Source: CAZNNH01 sp964574335
GTDB taxonomy: Bacteria > Acidobacteriota > Vicinamibacteria > Fen-336
NCBI GenBank assembly: GCA_964574335.1
Contig: CAZNNH010000087.1
Span: 1 to 23,680, forward strand
DNA: 23,680 nt
Reading direction: 5' to 3'
Shown piece by piece: positions 6,592 through 13,543 of the stretch. Under the pieces are notes generated by a model that ran no database searches, was not told the DNA's origin, and saw only the letters and a list, made by a program, of their open reading frames with translations. The position numbers and the translations under genes were made by a program. Position 1 is the stretch's first letter. Each line of letters begins with the position of its first letter.

Positions 6592-8439
6592 TCACGATCC
6601 GCCTCGCCAGCGAACCTCGAGCACCTGCCCCCCGGCCGCGGGGAGCGAGCGCCAGAGCTCGAAGCGGGTGGCCAGCCGCTCTCGAGCCCGCGTCTCGTCG
6701 GCGCTGGGCACGAACACGCCGCGCACGCGGGATAGCGCGGGCCGCCACCTTTCCCAGTCGATCCGCTCCGGGTCCCAGGCGCGATACAGCCCCCGCAGCT
6801 CCTGGACCCGGGCAGGGGTGGGCGTGAAGACCTGGAAGAAATTGAGGTAGAGGTAGAGCTGGGTGTCGCGGTCTTCGGGGAAGGCCACGCCGTCGCGCCC
6901 CACCAGGTAGCTTCCCAGCAGGTAGCGGCGGGTGAGCTCCTCGAGGGCCACCGGCGACATCGAGAAGGCCACGAAGGGCCGAGCCTTCAGGTTCGCCATC
7001 ACGTGGTAGTTGAGGGCCACGTCGGTGGTCAGGAACCCGTCTCCCGGCCGGAGGACCTGGCCCATCGCATCCAGCCGGGTGAGCAGATCCCTCTGGCCGT
7101 CCGAGAGGCCCTCCTCCCAGCTCGCCAGGGTGACGGCCAGGCGAGAGGGGCGGTAGTCCCGCAAGGCGCCGCGAGCGACGAGGAGGAGCGGCAGCAGGAG
7201 GCACGTCGCGCGGAGGCCGCGGCGGAGGAGCGCCGATCGCCGCGCCCCGAGCCGGCACAGCTCGGCGGCCACCGCCAGGGTCCAGAGGCTGGCCGGAAGG
7301 CCCAGCGAGTAGCGCCAGAAATGGTCGGTGGCCTGCATATAGCCCAGCACTACCCGCAGGTGCAGGGCCATCACGTACGCCGCGGCCAGCACCAGGAGCT
7401 CCGAGAGCAGCAAAGAACGACGCCGGTCCCGGGCCCCGGTGAGAACATAGGCCGAGCCGACGATGGCGGGGACGAGAAGCGCCCGCAGCCACAGGTAGTC
7501 GTCGAGGGGTGGGATCCGCCCGGCGCTGAAGTCCAGCCGCTGGAGATACTCGATCCCCCACAGCCGAGCGCTCTCGTGGAGGTTGGCGAACAGGACCGGC
7601 GCCAGCACCAGGCCGCCGACCACCAGGGCCAGGGCGACGGCGCCCGCCTCGCGGAGGCGGCGTCGCCAGGCGTACAGCGTCGCTCGGCACACGAGCAGAA
7701 GGAACGCAAAGACGTAGTGGTAGAAGTAGACGTAGCCCAGCGCGCCGGCGAAGACCCCGGCCACCGCGCCGCGCCGCCGCGTCGGGGAGGCCACCAGGCG
7801 CCAGTACGACCATAGGAAGAGGACGTAGGGCAGGTAGGTGAGCAGCCCGCACTCGATCCGGTTGAGGGTCTCGGGGACCCGACCCGAGACGAGCGCCCGA
7901 AGCTGGCTGCGCCACAGCTCGGGCGGCAGGGCGCCGATCCAGGGGGCGCTAACGAGGAAGAACGTGGCCAGGAGGGCCAAAGACGCCGGCAGGCCGAAGG
8001 GCGGCCCTCGCAGGATGATGAAGACGAGAAGGCCGATGCAGAGCACGTTCACGAAGGACCACGCCGCCAGCCCGAGATGGAGTCCGCCGGCCAGGCGCAC
8101 CGCCAGCCCCCCAAGGGCCGGCGGCAGCGGGGCGAACAGACCCCAGCCCCGCCAATCGGGGTTGCTGATGTTCCACGGGTCCACGAACGGGGAGCCGATC
8201 GAGAAGGCGTTCAGGCGTGGGACGTAGCAGAAGTCGTCCCAGGTCAGGGTCCGGGAGCTGTCGTCCCGGACGTTGAGCTCTCCGACCATGAAGCCGCCCG
8301 CCCGCTGCGTCTCGAGCTCGGCCACCCACAGGGGTCCCGAGACGTACCCCGCCATCGCGACGGCGAAAGCTACGAAGAAGGTGATCGAGACCTCGGTCGC
8401 GCCGTCCTCCACGCCCCGTCTTGCTCCGCCCTCCATCAT
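6592..8439 (-). CDS. Polytopic membrane protein, GT-C-like, function unknown
   Basis: The 615-residue protein has an N-terminal membrane helix, a loop of about 90 residues, roughly ten more hydrophobic helices to about residue 410, and a soluble C-terminal part of about 200 residues. The topology recalls GT-C glycosyltransferases or oligosaccharyl-transferase-like proteins, in which an acidic residue in the first external loop is catalytic; the loop here holds DDFCYVPRLN and DPWNISNPDW. I see no specific family motif and leave the function open. The C-terminal part includes GDGFLTTDVALNYHVMANL, which resembles the lumenal parts of such enzymes. ATG codons at 8439 and 8436 are the likely starts because an extended -10 element lies at 8464-8456; the frame opens further upstream but would cross that promoter. 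Confidence 0.72.
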   Translation of the reverse strand: MMEGGARRGVEDGATEVSITFFVAFAVAMAGYVSGPLWVAELETQRAGGFMVGELNVRDDSSRTLTWDDFCYVPRLNAFSIGSPFVDPWNISNPDWRGWGLFAPLPPALGGLAVRLAGGLHLGLAAWSFVNVLCIGLLVFIILRGPPFGLPASLALLATFFLVSAPWIGALPPELWRSQLRALVSGRVPETLNRIECGLLTYLPYVLFLWSYWRLVASPTRRRGAVAGVFAGALGYVYFYHYVFAFLLLVCRATLYAWRRRLREAGAVALALVVGGLVLAPVLFANLHESARLWGIEYLQRLDFSAGRIPPLDDYLWLRALLVPAIVGSAYVLTGARDRRRSLLLSELLVLAAAYVMALHLRVVLGYMQATDHFWRYSLGLPASLWTLAVAAELCRLGARRSALLRRGLRATCLLLPLLLVARGALRDYRPSRLAVTLASWEEGLSDGQRDLLTRLDAMGQVLRPGDGFLTTDVALNYHVMANLKARPFVAFSMSPVALEELTRRYLLGSYLVGRDGVAFPEDRDTQLYLYLNFFQVFTPTPARVQELRGLYRAWDPERIDWERWRPALSRVRGVFVPSADETRARERLATRFELWRSLPAAGGQVLEVRWRGGS

Positions 8440-8455
8440 CCTGTGGTGTCCCGGA

Positions 8456-8464
8456 AGGCTAGCA
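8456..8464 (-). promoter_or_regulatory. Extended -10 promoter for the membrane protein
   Basis: The minus strand reads TGCTAGCCT. A start of transcription about 7 bases on gives a leader of about 10 bases before ATG 8439 or 8436. No -35 is obvious. It is one of five TGC-TAnnnT elements placed before genes here. Confidence 0.45.
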
Positions 8465-8525
8465 TGGCCCGCCGGCACCGGGGGCACGGGGTGCGCGGGC
8501 CCCCGACCCGGGGGCGCGCTCCCGA

Positions 8526-8555
8526 TTGACCCGAGCGCCAGCCCGCCTCTATCGT
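8526..8555 (+). promoter_or_regulatory. Sigma-70-type promoter for the dehydrogenase-like gene
   Basis: TTGACC (8526-8531) and TATCGT (8550-8555) are separated by 18 bases. This predicts a transcript start near 8562 and a leader of about 40 bases to the GTG at 8603, with a GGAGG at 8592-8596. Confidence 0.45.
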
Positions 8556-8602
8556 TGGCGGACCCCGGGACGTGGCCGATCGGAGAGGGGCGGAGGCATC
8601 AG

Positions 8603-9679
8603 GTGACGGCTCTCGAGCTGCTGCAGGAGCTGGGTCACGAGGAGCTGCTCGTGCTGCGCGAGGCGACCTCCGGCCTGCGCGCGGTGATCGCCATCCACGA
8701 CACCACCCTCGGCACGGCCGTGGGCGGGGCCCGCATGGGGGAGTATGCCTCCCTCGAGCAGGCCGCTTCGGAGGCGCTGCGACTGGCACGCTCCACCACC
8801 CATCGGGCGGCGCTGGCGGGGATGCACCGCGGTGGCGGGGCGGCGGTCATCGTCGGCCACCCGGGCCACGACAAGAGCCGAGCCCTGCTGCGCGCCTTCG
8901 CCAAGGCGCTGGATCGGCTGGACGGCCGCCTCTATGTCGGACCCGACATGGGCATCGACGCCCGGGACCTGGCGGTGCTGGGACGGATGACGAGGCACGC
9001 GGGCCGCGTCGGCGCCGAGGCCCGGGTGGACATCGGGGACCTCACCGCGCTGGGCGTGCTCGAGTCGATCCGGGCCGCTGCCAACAGGTCGGGGGCCGAG
9101 CTGGCCGGAGCCCAGGTGGCGGTCCAGGGGCTCGGCCAGGTGGGGTACCGGCTGGCCCGGTTGCTGCACGGCGAAGGGGCTCGGCTCACCGTGACCGACA
9201 CCGACCCGGGTCGTGTGGAGAGGGTGGTCGACGAGCTGGGCGTCCGGTCGGTCCCGCCGGAGGCGTTCTTCGACGTCGAGGCCCTGGTCTTGTCGCCCAA
9301 CGCCGGCAGCGGCGTGCTGAACGACGACTCGATCCCCCGGATCCGGGCCCAGGCCGTGGTCGGGTCCGCCAGCGGGCAGTTGGCCGAGCCCCACCACGCG
9401 GAGCGCCTCCACGAGCGCGGCGTGCTCCACGGCCCCGACTGCGTGGTCAACTCCGGAGGGCTGCTGGGGTTGCTGGTGGAGCTCGGCGAGGCGGACGACC
9501 AGGAGGTGGCGGAGCGGGTCGGCGGGATTGCCGGCCGGCTCGGCGAGATCTGGCAGCGCGCCGGCGAGGAGGGCAAAGCTCCGCAGCGGGTCGCCGAGTC
9601 GATGGCCGAGGAGCGCCTGGCTCGGGCCCGCGAACGGGAGCGTGGGGCCTCTGGGGTGAGCGGGGATGCAGAGGGGTAG
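8603..9679 (+). CDS. Leucine dehydrogenase-like protein lacking catalytic lysines
   Basis: The 358-residue product aligns along its length with leucine/valine/phenylalanine dehydrogenases (NAD-dependent oxidative deamination, about 365 residues). Family stretches are HDTTLGTAVGGARM (32-45), GPDMG (113-117), the Rossmann loop GLGQVG (176-181) and the NSGG region near the C-terminus. The catalytic lysines of leucine dehydrogenase, Lys68 and Lys80, correspond here to Arg68 and Ala80 (THRAALAGMHRGGGA); Asp115 is kept. The segment before the TA(L/Y)GV helix, normally GSSGNPSPVTAYGV, is altered to RVDIGDLTALGV. Normal deamination is therefore doubtful; a binding or regulatory role, or another reaction, is possible. 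The GTG start has GGAGG six bases upstream. The gene overlaps the following hydrolase by 14 bases. Confidence 0.8.
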   Translation: MTALELLQELGHEELLVLREATSGLRAVIAIHDTTLGTAVGGARMGEYASLEQAASEALRLARSTTHRAALAGMHRGGGAAVIVGHPGHDKSRALLRAFAKALDRLDGRLYVGPDMGIDARDLAVLGRMTRHAGRVGAEARVDIGDLTALGVLESIRAAANRSGAELAGAQVAVQGLGQVGYRLARLLHGEGARLTVTDTDPGRVERVVDELGVRSVPPEAFFDVEALVLSPNAGSGVLNDDSIPRIRAQAVVGSASGQLAEPHHAERLHERGVLHGPDCVVNSGGLLGLLVELGEADDQEVAERVGGIAGRLGEIWQRAGEEGKAPQRVAESMAEERLARARERERGASGVSGDAEG

Positions 9680-10469
9680 CGCCCGGATCGGGGGGGGCGA
9701 GATCGCCTACGAGGTGCGAGGCGTCGGCCCGACGCTCCTGCTCCTGCATGCGTTCCCGCTCGCCCGGTGCATGTGGGACCCGCAGGTCGAGGCGCTGTGC
9801 TCGCGCTTCCGCGTGGCTCGCTTCGACTGCCGGGGCTTCGGCGCCTCGCCGCCCGGCGACGCCCTGCTCACGATGGAGCGCTACGCCGACGACGCGGTCG
9901 GGCTGCTCGACCACCTCGGCCTGTCCCAGGCCGTCGCCATCGGCCTGTCGATGGGGGGCTACGCCGGCTTCGCGATGGTCCGCCGTCATTTGCTGCGTCT
10001 GCGGGGCCTGGTGCTGGCCGACACCCGGGCCGAACCCGACAGCGAGGGGTCGCGTCAGGAACGGGCCAGACTCGCCGAGCGGGTGAGGCACGAGGGAGCG
10101 GGGGCGGCCGCCGAGGTGTTCCTGCCGCGGCTGCTCGGCAAGACCAGCCACGAGCAGCGTCCCGAGCTGGTGGCCCGGGTCCGCGCGACGATCCTCGGCA
10201 ACCGGCCCCGCGGGATCTGCGATGCGCTGGCCGGCCTCGCGGCTCGCGCCGACTCGAGACCCACCTTGCGCGAGATCCGGGTCCCGACCCTGGTGCTGTG
10301 CGGCAAGGAGGACACGCTCACCCCCCCGCCCGACGCCCGGAAGATGGCCGAGGCGATCCCCGGCAGCCGCTTCGAGATGATCCCGCGAGCCGGGCACCTC
10401 GCCAACCTCGAGAACCCGGCCGCCTTCAACGCCGCGCTCGAGGGCTTCCTCGCCTCTCTGGGCGGCTGA
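9666..10469 (+). CDS. Alpha/beta hydrolase
   Basis: The 267-residue protein is a complete alpha/beta-hydrolase of the 3-oxoadipate enol-lactonase/haloperoxidase-like type. The oxyanion-loop motif is LLHAFPL (26-32). The nucleophile elbow is GLSMGG with Ser95. The acid is Asp216 in CGKEDTLTP and the base is His244 in RAGHLANLE. A short cap lies at about 120-200. It is probably cytoplasmic, since no signal peptide is seen. Its ATG lies inside the end of the dehydrogenase-like gene (14-base overlap), so the two are co-translated and may act on related compounds. The substrate cannot be inferred. Confidence 0.88.
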   Translation: MQRGSARIGGGEIAYEVRGVGPTLLLLHAFPLARCMWDPQVEALCSRFRVARFDCRGFGASPPGDALLTMERYADDAVGLLDHLGLSQAVAIGLSMGGYAGFAMVRRHLLRLRGLVLADTRAEPDSEGSRQERARLAERVRHEGAGAAAEVFLPRLLGKTSHEQRPELVARVRATILGNRPRGICDALAGLAARADSRPTLREIRVPTLVLCGKEDTLTPPPDARKMAEAIPGSRFEMIPRAGHLANLENPAAFNAALEGFLASLGG

Positions 10470-10500
10470 CCGACCGCCGCGGGGTGCCCCTCGCGCCCTC

Positions 10501-11808
10501 TCAGCCCGGCAGGTGCTCGCGGGTCAGGTTGCGGTGCCCCGACTCGGTCACCAGGACGTCGTCCTCGATCCGGATGCCGCCGAAGGGCACCAGCGCGTCG
10601 ATGCGCGCCCAGTCGAAACGTTGGCGGTGCTCACCGGACCGGAACGGCTCGAGGAGCATGGGGATGAAGTACAGGCCGGGCTCGATGGTCACCACCTGGC
10701 CAGGCTCCATCCTGCGGGTGTTGCGCAGGAACGGGTGCTCGGGCGGCGGCGGTGCGGGATGGCCTTCGGGGTCCTGCTGGCGGCCGGCCACGTCGTGCAC
10801 CTGGACCCCGAGGTGATGACCGAGGCCGTGGGGGAAGAAGGGCCGGGTGAGCCCGAGCTCGAAGGCCTCCTCCGGCTGCGCCCGGAAGAGCCCCTCCGCC
10901 ACCAGCAGCCGAGCGATCGAGCGATGGGCCTCGACGTGGAGCTCGACGAAGCTCCGGCCGGGCCGCACCCCCGCGCACAGCTCACGCTGCACCTGCTCCA
11001 TCCCGGCACGCAGGGCCACGAAAGCCGGATCGCACGACTCCGCGACGTGGGTGCGGGTGATGTCGCTGGCGTAGCCGCGACAGGGGGCGCCGGCGTCGAT
11101 CAGCAGCACGCGGCCGTTCCCCACCGCCCGCTTGCCCTGGTAGTGCAGGGTGGCGCCCTTCTCGTCGAGGGCCACGATGGTCGAGAAGGGGAGCTCCGCC
11201 TCCACCACCGAGAGCGCCTCGACATAGGCGTGGTGGATCTCGATCTCCGAGGCGCCGGCCCTGAACGCCGCCTGGGCGGCCCGATGCCCCCGCGCCGCCA
11301 GCGCCGAGGCCTCCTCGAGACACGCCACCTCGTAGGCGGACTTGTAGCTGCGTTGCCAGTCCAGGCGGGCGGTGAGCCCTCTCGGGTTGGCGGCCAGGCC
11401 GGCGGCCGCCGCCGGCCCGGTCTCGTTGCCGATGTAGGCGCCCGCCGCGACCGCCCCCAGCGCCTTCCACGCGCCCTCGACGTCGCCCGTCTCGGTGACC
11501 CGGAAGCCCTCCAGCCAGAACGGATCCTCGAGCGGGGCTTGCTCGTACCAGAAGTCCCGGGGGACCACCCGGAGAAGCTCCGGCGGGCGACCGGGGCACA
11601 CCTTCAGCAGGTGATGGGGGCCCGGGGCCGGGCACCAGTGGGCGAAGTGAGGGGTGGGGTGGAAGGGGGCCTCCTCGTCGTCGGCGAAGTAGGTGTGGGG
11701 GGCGCCCGCCGAGATCACCAGCGTCTCGAAGCCGGTGGCCGCCAGCGCCTTCTCGGTGGCGAGCGAGAGGATCCGCAGGTGGTCAGCGAAGAGGACGGCG
11801 AGAGACAT
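10501..11808 (-). CDS. pepQ: Xaa-Pro dipeptidase (prolidase)
   Basis: The 435-residue product matches E. coli-type PepQ over its length (443 residues there). The N-terminal creatinase-like domain runs to about residue 150, followed by the M24 pita-bread domain. The five dinuclear metal ligands are visible: Asp in LIDAGAPCRGY, Asp in ASDITRT, His in FFPHGLGHHLGVQVHD, Glu in TIEPGLYF, and Glu in RIEDDVLVT. The PepQ hallmark ending PFGGIRIEDD is present. It cleaves Xaa-Pro dipeptides in the cytoplasm. The start MSLAVLFADH matches the family N-terminus; an upstream GTG would add 19 residues not seen in relatives. Its start overlaps the end of the SGNH lipoprotein gene by 26 bases, so it is probably the last gene of that operon. 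Confidence 0.92.
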   Translation of the reverse strand: MSLAVLFADHLRILSLATEKALAATGFETLVISAGAPHTYFADDEEAPFHPTPHFAHWCPAPGPHHLLKVCPGRPPELLRVVPRDFWYEQAPLEDPFWLEGFRVTETGDVEGAWKALGAVAAGAYIGNETGPAAAAGLAANPRGLTARLDWQRSYKSAYEVACLEEASALAARGHRAAQAAFRAGASEIEIHHAYVEALSVVEAELPFSTIVALDEKGATLHYQGKRAVGNGRVLLIDAGAPCRGYASDITRTHVAESCDPAFVALRAGMEQVQRELCAGVRPGRSFVELHVEAHRSIARLLVAEGLFRAQPEEAFELGLTRPFFPHGLGHHLGVQVHDVAGRQQDPEGHPAPPPPEHPFLRNTRRMEPGQVVTIEPGLYFIPMLLEPFRSGEHRQRFDWARIDALVPFGGIRIEDDVLVTESGHRNLTREHLPG

Positions 11809-12943
11809 GGGAAGACCGCCGATCGGTACGCTCCCTGGTGAGCGGTGCGGCCGGCGACGCCGCACCCAGAAGGGAGCCGGTCCATGGAAGCGCCGGCGGT
11901 CCGCTCCGCCAGGAGGCAGCCGCGGCCCCGCGGGCAGTGGTGATGGTGCGGAAGAAGACGTCGGCGATCAGGTCGTAGCCGTCGTCGTTGGGGTGGATGT
12001 GGTCGCTGAAAAGGTCGGAGAGCACCGGCTCGCTCATGAAGGCGGCGTGGATGTCGGCCACCGGCGTGTTCTCCGACGCCGCCATCTCTTTCACCAGGAC
12101 GTTCATCTCCTCGGCCCAGACGTTGCGCTCGGCGGCGAGGCGATCCACGTACACGGGGTTCGCCGGAGGGATGGTGGCCAGGATCGGCTTGCTCTGAAGG
12201 CTGCGGGCCACACCGATCATGGTGCGCAGGCTGTCGATGGTGTAGCAGGGGAAGCCGTCGCCCCGGCAGTGGTTGTCGTTCCAGTCGTTGGTGCCGTAGA
12301 GGATCAACGTGTAGGCCGGCCGCACGTGGTTGAGGACCTGGCCGATCCGCTGGGCGCCGCGATCGCTGCGGCTCCCGGGCAGGCCGCCATCCTCCACGGT
12401 GGCGCGGCCCCAGAAGTTGCCCAGGTCCAGGGCCAGCTTGAAGCGGTAGCCCTCCCCGTCCCCGGAGCCGTCACCCGCCGAGATGCTGTCGCCGAAGGCT
12501 AGGTAGACGTTGGTCGAGTTGCGGCCGATGGGCAGCGTGATTGGGATCTCCAGCATCGACCCGGCGGGCTGGGGCACCTCGACGCCGACCGGCGCTCCGA
12601 CCTCCAGGTAGGGGGGAAGCGAGTCGACCAGGACGCTCACGGTCTGGCTGCCCGCCGGCACGCCGTCCACGGTGACGACCCCGGCCCCGGCTGCCTGACC
12701 GATGTGACCGCCGATGTCGACCATCACGCCGGGGAAGCGGACGTCCTCGCCCGGATCCGCCGTCCCGTTGGCGTTCTCGTCGTAGAAGACGGTGCCCGAG
12801 ACGGAGTAGCCGGGCTCGGGCGTCGGGGTCGGTGTCGGGGTCGGGGTCGGTGGTGCGGTTGGGCCCGCGGGGCCGCCCCCGCCGCCGCAGGCTCCGGCCA
12901 GGAGACACGCCGTCGCTACCAGAAACGCCCAGGGCCTCGACAT
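11783..12943 (-). CDS. SGNH/GDSL-hydrolase lipoprotein
   Basis: The 386-residue product has a lipoprotein signal (Cys19 after LLAGA), then a Gly/Pro linker and a (PT)n stretch (about 31-43). A small beta domain follows (46-140, FYDENANGTADPGED), resembling SdrD-B-type repeats. An SGNH hydrolase domain follows. Its blocks are AFGDSISAGDG (Ser153), GTNDWND (Asn219) and DHIHPNDDG (Asp314-x-x-His317). It should be an esterase or carbohydrate deacetylase held at the membrane. The last 50 residues are low-complexity and Arg-rich and overlap the start of pepQ, so the natural end may once have been shorter. It starts 10 bases after the YkgJ-type gene. Confidence 0.88.
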   Translation of the reverse strand: MSRPWAFLVATACLLAGACGGGGGPAGPTAPPTPTPTPTPTPEPGYSVSGTVFYDENANGTADPGEDVRFPGVMVDIGGHIGQAAGAGVVTVDGVPAGSQTVSVLVDSLPPYLEVGAPVGVEVPQPAGSMLEIPITLPIGRNSTNVYLAFGDSISAGDGSGDGEGYRFKLALDLGNFWGRATVEDGGLPGSRSDRGAQRIGQVLNHVRPAYTLILYGTNDWNDNHCRGDGFPCYTIDSLRTMIGVARSLQSKPILATIPPANPVYVDRLAAERNVWAEEMNVLVKEMAASENTPVADIHAAFMSEPVLSDLFSDHIHPNDDGYDLIADVFFRTITTARGAAAASWRSGPPALPWTGSLLGAASPAAPLTRERTDRRSSHVSRRPLR

Positions 12944-12953
12944 GACAGTCAAC

Positions 12954-13385
12954 CTAGCACCGCCCCGGGAGGGCATCCGGGAGGAACTTCTTGCGTATCT
13001 GGGCGTAGACCCGGGGTCGCTCGGCCTTGAGGTACTCGATGAACTCCTCCGGGGTGTGGAAGGTGATGCCCTCACCCTCGCCGTTGACCTCGCAGGTCTG
13101 GTTGTCGAAGTTGCGACAGATGTGGGGGCGCACCGCATAGATCTTGCACAGCAGCTCGTCGGTCAGGTTGCGGCAGCGGGCCGCGAACTGGACGCACCAC
13201 TCGTCGTTGCCGTCGACGTAGACGGTGACGTTCTCGTGATAGAGATACCAGAGGATGTGGGTGGCATAGCTGGGTCTTGTCGGCTCTTCGATCTCGATCG
13301 CCACGTAGGTGCAGCACTTGCCGCACTCGGTGCACTCGACCGGTCGGGGTCGGCTCTCTTGTAGTACCGGCAGCGGCTTCGGCAT
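12954..13385 (-). CDS. YkgJ-family cysteine-cluster protein
   Basis: The 143-residue product carries the YkgJ/CxxCxxCC pattern: C18-x2-C21-x2-C24-C25 in VECTECGKCC, followed by C...CRNLTDELLCKIYAVRPHIC and a further C in NFDNQTC. Such proteins are thought to bind zinc or an iron-sulfur cluster; the function is not established. AGGAGG at 13402-13397 lies 11 bases before the ATG. It heads the leftward operon with the SGNH lipoprotein and pepQ, and is divergent from the HerA-like gene. A TATGAT at 13469-13464 (minus) could be its -10. Confidence 0.88.
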   Translation of the reverse strand: MPKPLPVLQESRPRPVECTECGKCCTYVAIEIEEPTRPSYATHILWYLYHENVTVYVDGNDEWCVQFAARCRNLTDELLCKIYAVRPHICRNFDNQTCEVNGEGEGITFHTPEEFIEYLKAERPRVYAQIRKKFLPDALPGRC

Positions 13386-13442
13386 CCTCGGCGTCGCCTC
13401 CTGTTGGCGAGGGGAACACGCGGCTCGCCGACTTGGCGGCGC

Positions 13443-13468
13443 GGGGATCCATCATGGGGATCCATCAT
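13443..13468. repeat. 13-bp perfect tandem duplication in a divergent promoter region
   Basis: GGGGATCCATCAT occurs twice without a gap (13443-13455 and 13456-13468). It lies between the divergent YkgJ-type and HerA-like genes and overlaps the candidate minus-strand -10 (TATGAT). It could be a pair of operator half-sites or simply a slippage product. Confidence 0.6.
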
Positions 13469-13500
13469 AACGTGACGGCCAGGCCGCCGGCTGCCCGCCA

Positions 13501-13509
13501 TGCTAACCT
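13501..13509 (+). promoter_or_regulatory. Extended -10 promoter for the HerA-like/OPT operon
   Basis: The sequence TGCTAACCT lies 34 bases before the GTG at 13544. An AGAGGGG ribosome site lies between. It favours the GTG over the ATG at 13454, which would lie upstream of the promoter. Confidence 0.45.
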
Positions 13510-13543
13510 CAGCTACCCGGACCTCAAGAGAGGGGACGATCCC

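Noticed and set aside
4394..6850. Very long open frame on the plus strand opposite the sulfatase
   Set aside because: It is antisense to a clear sulfatase with catalytic motifs, has no recognisable domains and has the Gly/Val/Arg-rich make-up of a GC-rich shadow frame.
6497..7915. Upstream extension of the sulfatase frame by 473 codons
   Set aside because: It would be antisense or out of frame with the membrane protein gene and cross a clear promoter, ribosome site and signal peptide.
13454..13543. ATG start 30 codons upstream of the chosen HerA-like start
   Set aside because: It lies in the duplicated 13-bp element and upstream of the extended -10 promoter; the added residues have no family match.
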